In this document: positions 57,201-64,000 of the stretch, in pieces
Numbering within the stretch: the stretch's first letter is position 1
Layout of the letters: each line of letters opens with the position of its first letter
From: Gorsachius magnificus
Lineage: Eukaryota; Chordata; Aves; Pelecaniformes; Ardeidae
Length of the DNA: 64,000 nt
Direction: 5' to 3'
Assembly (NCBI GenBank): GCA_034008185.1
Contig: CM067081.1
Location: forward strand, 66,888,054-66,952,053
The notes under the pieces: generated by a model
The model's database searches: none
Seen by the model: the letters and a program-made list of their open reading frames with translations, nothing else
Told to the model about the DNA's origin: nothing
Translations under genes and position numbers: made by a program

Positions 57201-60200
57201 GGTCTGTCAGTAGCTTGGCGTGTGCTGGGCCTGTAGCTCTGAAAAGGGAGAGAGAATTTGACTGAGTATTTGAAGCTGTTCCTGTGCCTACGTGCAGATT
57301 GGTGTAGGCAGGCAGTGGGGAAGGTTGTTCAAGTCTTGGGAGAACTCGGCTACCCTCTGTGATGTGTGTATGTTTACCTTTTTATTCTTTTTGTTAGAAG
57401 TCTTAAAATATGATGCACAATTCTGGATTAATTAACAAAAGATAAACCTTTCTTGTGTGCGCGCCCCAAGAGGAAGAAGGAAGACAACTGAGGGACTTCA
57501 TTTAAACTTGTAAGCGTTCCTCAAAAGAGTAGTGGCTCCCTATAAGATGGAAAGTTGAATAAATAAGAAAGCATTTCTCTTACGAAGCACATGTGATTTT
57601 TTTTTTTTCTTTCCTTTGAAGAGGCCTCAGTTTAGCTCTTGCTAAATAGTCTTACAATTTCTTTGAAATTAGTTATCTTCTACATAAGTCTGTTGATGTT
57701 TTCTAATGCTTTGTGGAAGGCTTTTAAAAAATGAGAACATTTATCTTGAAGGACTACTTAGTGCTCAAGTTAAATGTTGATCACAGTAAAGCTCCAAATG
57801 AGAAAAAATTTAGTCTTTAAATTGATTTTGGTTTAAAACATGTAAGGGTATTCTACTTGCCCTAGAGAGAGATGTGGATGTCTGGGGCTTTGCTGCTGCT
57901 TCTTTCCCCCATCTTTCTGAAAAAAAGGAGAAAGGACTGGGGGAGGGGCAAGAGTAGAAATACAATATCTCCAATAGGCAGAACTTGAGTCATTTAATAG
58001 GCTTTACTAAAATCCTAAAATGCTTTATTGTTTTTATTACATGACTCACCCTTTGTGGCACTCTATCAGTAATGTATATAAAAGTGGGAATCTTCATCAT
58101 ACAAACTCAGGTTTATCCACAATTGCCTCTCTCAAGTCAATGTGAGGGGCAGATGAGCCTCAGAAGATGTGCATGTCTTTTACACCAGTGAATGCTGAAG
58201 GCACGTGGGTCAAGTAGATTCTTAACTTAGACCTGTCAGTTTAATATCTGAATTTAGGTGGGAGGAACCTGGACTAACATGTGTGTGTGTCTTAGGTATT
58301 TTGCGCTTTCCTGGTGTATTGTGCAATGGGAAGAATGGCTGGCTGATATTGCAAAGCATAAAAATTGGAAAGAATGCTGCCTCCCAGATACATGCACTTA
58401 AAATAAGATTCTCTTCAGAATGATGCCTGTGGGTTGAAATACTATTCAGTGTATTTTAATCCATTCTGAAATAAAGAAACATGATTTAGTACTATACAGA
58501 CATTGGTGTCCAGTTCAGTCCAGTTCTTCTGCAGAGACCTGCGAGGTACACGGATGAGCTCTTACATCATGAGCTGGACTCCGCTGTCGCTGTCTCTATG
58601 GGTGTACTTAGCTTGGCAAATGACTATGTTTAAGCCAGCTTGTTCAGGCTGGATAACATATTAAACAGATTTTCTTTAAGAGCATTGGAATAAAGTGTTA
58701 TCTTGTTTACCCATTCACACCCTTTAAAATAAGGGTGTGAAATCTGAGTAGGTGCTAAATTAGGACCAGTTTTCCCCATGTAAATACTTTTTTTTTTTTT
58801 TTTTTTTTTTCCTCCCTCAGTGACTTAAATGGAGCAATGATGGAAGAATGGTAAAATGCTGCAGTGATTAAATGCCGAGTGAGGTAATTCACAGGATAAT
58901 CTGAAAATATTGGACAAATGGTCTTAGAAGTGAGATACATTTAAATGTTCATGTTACACCCAACTAGAAGTAATACCCTGCCTAAATAATCAGGGAAATA
59001 GCTGAAGAAATTGCATCGCGTGGCAGCAAGAGAGATCCAGTATTAATAGTGTTATTGACTCGGAGCAATGGGGACCCTAGGAGTCAGGTTTAATTGCTGT
59101 GGTGGAGCGGTCGCAGAGTACGGATTTAAGTTTCTGAGATAACTGGGTGCCTTATGTAATCTGGCCACATTTGATGATGATTATTCACTATTCTCTTTGC
59201 AGCACTATTCTTGAATTAAAGGGGGATTTTGGGTGGGGAAACTGAAGTAAAGTCAGTGAGGTTTGTGTGCAGAGGGATTGAAATAGAAGGACTGTTGCTT
59301 TCAAAAACCGTTCTTTTGTCTGAATTTCACAAGCAATGGTTCAGAAACCGTTGGCTCCTTAATTAAGAGGTGGTATGGAGTGCTACGTAATACTACGTAT
59401 TGCTTCTTAGTATTGCGTATTAATGCATTATTGGTCCCACATATAATTACACTTTCAAAGCTAAGATCTCATCCATTTAGCATGCTGTCAGACCTTGCAG
59501 ATGAAGCATGCAGTGTGCCTAATTGATATTATAGCTGGCAACTGCTTGTTGTAAATGGGGAGACGGTGACCCCATACCCGATGTTCCCTCTGGAAGTGAT
59601 GGGCGTCGCAGGGGAAGAACAGAGCTTTTACACGGGGACTGTGAATTCACAGTGCCCCTTTGTTCCTGCTGTGTCCTTAGAGACCTTTCCTTCTTCCCAA
59701 CCTCGATAGGGCACATGCCAAAGCTGTAACATATCTGTGCCTGTTTTCATACAGCAGTAAGGAACTACCACGTTCATCAGATGTGCTCTTATCAAGTTCC
59801 ACCTGTTCCTGTGTGATTTGCTGTATTCCCATTAGAGTGATATTTTGATAAATTTCATAAATGGTGTCAGGGAGCAGCAAGAGCAGGGTCGAGGCAGGAG
59901 CCAAGGGTGGCCCCAGCACAAGCTCACCAACTGGGGCACTGCTTGCAGAGGCTGACCACAACTGGGCGCTGGTAACAGGCTCTACCAGCCGTCCCTGGCC
60001 CCATGAGCAGTGAACCAGGTCCTTCCAGGGAACCCAGTCAGAAGCTAAAGGATCCAGAGCCAGGACTCAAAGCAGGCTGCCTGCCTGGGGGACAGGGCTG
60101 CTGGCAGGCATGGCAATGGCATAGCTTACACAGGGACTAAAGGTCTCTGAATTTACAGGCAGCAGCTCTTGGGCCCGTGGGTAGAGGTCCCAGCTGAGGC

Positions 60201-63200
60201 TGGTCAGGGCCAGTGAAGCCTACCAGTGCCTTCAGTCTCTGACAAATGGATCCAAATTCTGCCCTTGTTTTTCCTTGGGTATTTCACAGACTTTGATGTC
60301 TGTGATCTGGTTTAGAAAAAAAAAACAAAAACCCACAAAGAACGACTCCCCCCTCCCCACTTCTCCCCCTTTCCCCCCCAAACCCAAACAAACCCCAACA
60401 AGCAGTATTGATTTTGGCATGTGAAATGGAGATTCAGGAGCAGTTGTTTAGACTTACAAATGTCAAATGGAGGTTTCGTTCTTGTTTTGTTTTCTTGGTA
60501 TACCAGCCTAGTTTTATACTAGTGGATGGGGCATTAGTTTGTCTTTGGATGTCTTGAAATAATTCGGGAAACTACTTGTGTCTGCAGTATAGATGCAGTG
60601 GTCCAAGTGGGCATATATCCATTAAGGATGCTGTGACTATTTGGAATGTCTTACATTAGGTCTTAAGACAAAAGAATACGGGTTTTTTTTCCCCTCCTCC
60701 TTTTTTATATGTTTTTTCCCTTTTGTAGTCAATCTTCGTCAAGTCAATTTTGTGAATGTCTCTGTGAGCTGCCTTGCTTTATGAAAGTATGAAAAATGTA
60801 CGTAGTGATTATTTCTCAGCCCTCCCATGTTTTTTTCCCCATTTTTTTTTTTTTGCCTTCTGAGTCCCTGAGCTGTTGGCTTAAAAACTAAGTTCACATT
60901 ACTGCTCTTAAAATCAAAATAAAGAAGATGAGTGGGTCAGAAAACTAATTAAAGTAGGATTAAGGTCATAAATGTGTGTCTCTAACTGCATGTTTGGATA
61001 TAATTATTTCTGGTGATCTTCGGGAGTTTCCATTCCTTAAGGAAAGGCAATAAATTAAAATTTTATTCCTAGAGTAATTTGCTGACTACTGAAGCATAGA
61101 TCCAGCTGCTTTTCAGTTCACCTTGCACAGGAGCAGGGAAAAAACTACTGGAAATTTCTGGGATTTTTGTCTCTTTCAGAAGAGACTTCCCCATCTCTGC
61201 CTCAATGCTTGGGATAAAAAGGAGAAGTTCTAGACAGAAAAAATTTAAACTTACACTAAGTGGCTTTAAGAAAAATCTATTTAATGTCTCAAGTGTAGTG
61301 GAAAGAAATGCTCCAGCTCCCACAGAACTAGAAGAAAAAATTCTATTTAAGTGATATGTAACGCTTCTTAATTATTAGGACCCCTGTGCACATGCTGCTT
61401 GGGTTCCTGTGTGTGCATGCTTGTGCCCATCGTTGCACGCAGCATGTCAGGTGGTTGCAGAGGCAGATGCAGCTTAAAAGTATGTACAATGTACTACATA
61501 CATTATTTACAAGCAGCATGTCCTTTAGTACAGCTCTGCCATTACCTGTGTGACAAGGAGGATGCGTGCAGTGAACCTGTTGGGTTTGGCAGCTATAGAA
61601 GGAGTTGAGCAATTTGCTTTTAACTCGATTACCCATCTTCTGACAAATGTTGCAAAGCCTGAAAAGCCTGGGAACAGGCAAAGGGAGAATTGAGGAAACT
61701 GGCAGTATGTTGGCTCAAATAAAACAAAAATGCTATGTTTAAACTGGTAAGAAGATGCAACTTGTGGTAATACTTGAAGAATGTTTTATCTTGAAATCCT
61801 ATCTTTGAAGAAGTAATATAGTAAGTGATGGAGCAAGTACTTAACCTTTCATAAGTGATTCCTGGGGGATCTGGTACTAAATAATGTGAACTGGGGTTGG
61901 TTTTTTTTTTGCTGTTTGTTTTTAAACTGATAACTCTTTTATATCAAGCAAGATTTCTTTATGGCATTTACTTTCTTCGTGTCTATAAAACTGTCACCTT
62001 TAATGTAGATAACTTCTACATGTATCATTGTTAATATCCATGCTCTGGAATGATGCTTTTATTCAAGCTAATCAGCAGCTAGACATAAGAGGTGTGCTAG
62101 AAACACTTGAATGTGATGCTTGTAGGTTAAATGGAGATCGTGCATCTCTTTCTTATCCAAAAAGCATTAAATGTACATCTCCCCAGCTTGACCTTGGCAT
62201 TTTTCAGGTAGACTTGGAAAAGCTTGTTCACGTCCCTTGTGCTTGGAGGCTTGGGCCATTTTTTTGTGGCCCACATGCCCTCTGGAAGAGAGTGAGGACA
62301 AACCTGTTTCTGGATGTGGTATAATTTTCTAAAGAAATGACACCTTGCTAGCACTTTGCAGAATTCCCAGAAACTGTTCAGTGACTGAAAATATTTGGAA
62401 AGCTCAAGCTGTTTCCCTATGTAGGAGAAATATTTTACAGTTAATGATGATTTAGTTGTAATTTCAAGAAGGGGATGACTTTTGTTTATGTAAAAGAATA
62501 AAAACACTAGTTCTCCGGCATTTGTACATGTAAATTGAGAAAGCTGTAGGTGTTTAAGAACATGCTCGCTCTCTTACCTGTAAGCACAAGTAAGCCTGGT
62601 AATTAGCTCTGTCTAGGCTAAGGGAACTGTTGCCCCTTCTACTCAGGAAGAGGGCAGCCCCAAAGGACCTGGGCACTGTGTCAGAAGCCAAAGCACCTCT
62701 TCTTCCTGCCACGTTTCCAGTGTCAAGTATTCCTTCAGTTAATTGTTCATGAAAATTTCAAACTGTACATTCAGCACCTCATATCATGGGAATTATAATA
62801 TCTTATTCTTTAATTATTTTTTTTCTTAAATTCTTGCATTATTTCACTTTTTGACAGTCCATGTTCTGGGGTGTTCTTTCACCTAGTTAAACTGGGTTTC
62901 AGAGGGTACTTTTAAGATAAATATTGACTTGTTCTATGGAAAATACAGTGTGATATTGATATTTTTGCCTTTACATATGTTCTTAACTGCATAATTTGAT
63001 ATTTGTATATTTTGGGGGGTTTTTTGTGATTAGCGCTCTGACCTATGACATAAGCATTCTGAGAAACTACAGGGGGCTCTTGAAGTTTTTATTTTGGGTA
63101 CAATACCATGGATGGCTCTTATGAACTGCATGTGATACCATAAATTGCTGTTGTAAACTGCATATTTTTTCTTTAAAATTGAAGATGATAATCTGTATGT

Positions 63201-63297
63201 AACTGTCAATCTTAACATTATTTGAGCCTTTTCTTTCAAGTAGCTAGTTTTTTTTCTTCCTGCAGAAGATGATTTTATGTTTGTTTTTAAATTTCAG
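54251..63297 (+). other. Probable MCF2L first intron
   Basis: Nine kb of AT-rich sequence between the CpG-island donor and the first coding exon. It contains homopolymer T runs (56,899-56,913; 58,789-58,810) and a GC-rich block at about 59,860-60,230. No CR1 copy and no supported coding exon were seen. Short frames are chance. Confidence 0.6.
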
Positions 63298-63496
63298 AAA
63301 TCAACTTACAGCATTTTCATGTCTGACTACTGGTATTGGAGGTTGATCCCATGCAAAGAAAGTGGAAGCTGCAACTGTTTCACAACAGCCAACCGGTCTA
63401 ATGAAGAGAAAGAAGAAGATACAAACCATCAGGTTGTGGTGTCAGATATCATGCAGCTTGTGCGAGATAAGCAGGAGGTGCCAGAAAGCACAGCAG
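63298..63496 (+). CDS. MCF2L: MCF2L (Dbl-family Rho GEF) first coding exon
   Basis: ATG at 63,319; 59 codons plus one base to the donor GTTAGA at 63,497. Begins MSDYWYWRLIPCKESGSC, then TANRSNEEKEEDTNHQVVVS and DIMQLVRDKQEVPES. It aligns with the human MCF2L isoform start (MFDCWRFILCKRPGSNS, then PNEAKKEETDHQIDVSDVIR): shared CK-x2-S, NE-x-K-x-E, HQ-x-x-VSD and LV. Such isoforms precede the Sec14 (CRAL-TRIO), spectrin-like and DH-PH domains, encoded beyond the window; DH-PH activates RhoA and Cdc42. The acceptor is taken as tttcag at 63,292-63,297; a second at 63,265 would add 32 nt of leader. Start chosen by alignment; its context (T at -3) is weak. Confidence 0.85.
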
Positions 63497-64000
63497 GTTA
63501 GAAAAATATACTGTATTTTGAAAATTGTTCAGCTGGCTGCCAAACTGTGTTAAGAGGAGGATTGCTGGCTTTAAGAATTTTAGCAATGGTGTGTCATCAT
63601 TAGCAATGAGAGCAGGGCAGGGAGCCCAAATAAAGGAATAGCTGAGTACTCACTTGGAAGAGGGTGATGTCACCACAAACAAATAGTTTAGTAGCAGCCA
63701 GTGAAGAGCGAAGACCTTTACTCTGGAGGACTGATACTTGTTCTAAGAAATTAAAATAATTCCATCAATTAATTGATTAGCAAAAAATAGTCATCCCAGA
63801 GAAACCTGACCTATCTTCCTACAGTTTTAAAATTGTACTCTAGAGAAACTGCTGAGAAGCAAGTACAAAATACCTCTGCACTTTATGACACTGCTTTCAT
63901 TGCTGTGGTCCATAAGCAGAAAACTGTAGTGAGTGCTATTTTATAGTTAAAGGGATTAAGAATACTTTTTTCCTGTATCATCTGATCTTGTATTTACCTA
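63497..64000 (+). other. MCF2L intron, start
   Basis: Begins GTTAGA after the first coding exon; AT-rich to the window edge with no further exon recognised. Confidence 0.7.

Overview
The window is vertebrate nuclear DNA, almost certainly from a bird. The reasons are short conserved exons with GT/AG introns of 0.2 to 6 kb, CR1 retrotransposons as the only recognisable interspersed repeats (3' ends with the 8-bp ATTCTGTG-type tail), and a GC-rich CpG island. The exact species cannot be read from the sequence. There is nothing bacterial, and no operon, CRISPR array, tRNA or rRNA gene was seen.

Bases 1 to about 40,860 hold the 3' two thirds of ATP11A on the + strand, a P4-ATPase (phospholipid flippase). 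Nineteen internal exons (42 to 29,487) encode transmembrane helices M3 to M10, the phosphorylation motif DKTGT, the nucleotide-binding domain with KGADS, and the hinge motif GDGAND. Residues such as [13 protein letters not shown] and IDMIDSSP point to ATP11A rather than ATP11B or ATP11C. The first ten or so exons lie upstream of the window. Two terminal exons with different C-termini are recognisable: a short one at 31,455-31,532 and an 85-codon one at 36,636-36,893. A weaker third candidate lies at 34,128. A roughly 4 kb 3' UTR probably ends near 40.77-40.86 kb.

Bases 40.9 to 52.8 kb are intergenic, with two CR1 fragments and no supported gene. Bases 52.8 to 54.25 kb are a CpG island with a CCAAT box, GC boxes, YY1-type motifs and a strong + strand splice donor at 53,736. 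It is the likely promoter and untranslated first exon of the next gene. Bases 54.25 to 63.3 kb read as an intron. The exon at 63,298-63,496 encodes the start of MCF2L (Dbl-family Rho GEF), recognised from the pattern CK-x2-S, NE-x-K-x-E, HQ-x-x-VSD-x-x-x-LV. The order ATP11A then MCF2L on one strand matches human 13q34.

The two genes are neighbours by conserved synteny and are not known to act in one pathway. Points most worth a second look: the set of alternative ATP11A C-terminal exons (one ending in a PDZ-ligand-like ETSV), an apparent 1-nt deletion at the end of the first ATP11A exon in the window, a CR1 inserted into another CR1, and tandem acceptors before the MCF2L start codon that would include or exclude an upstream ORF.
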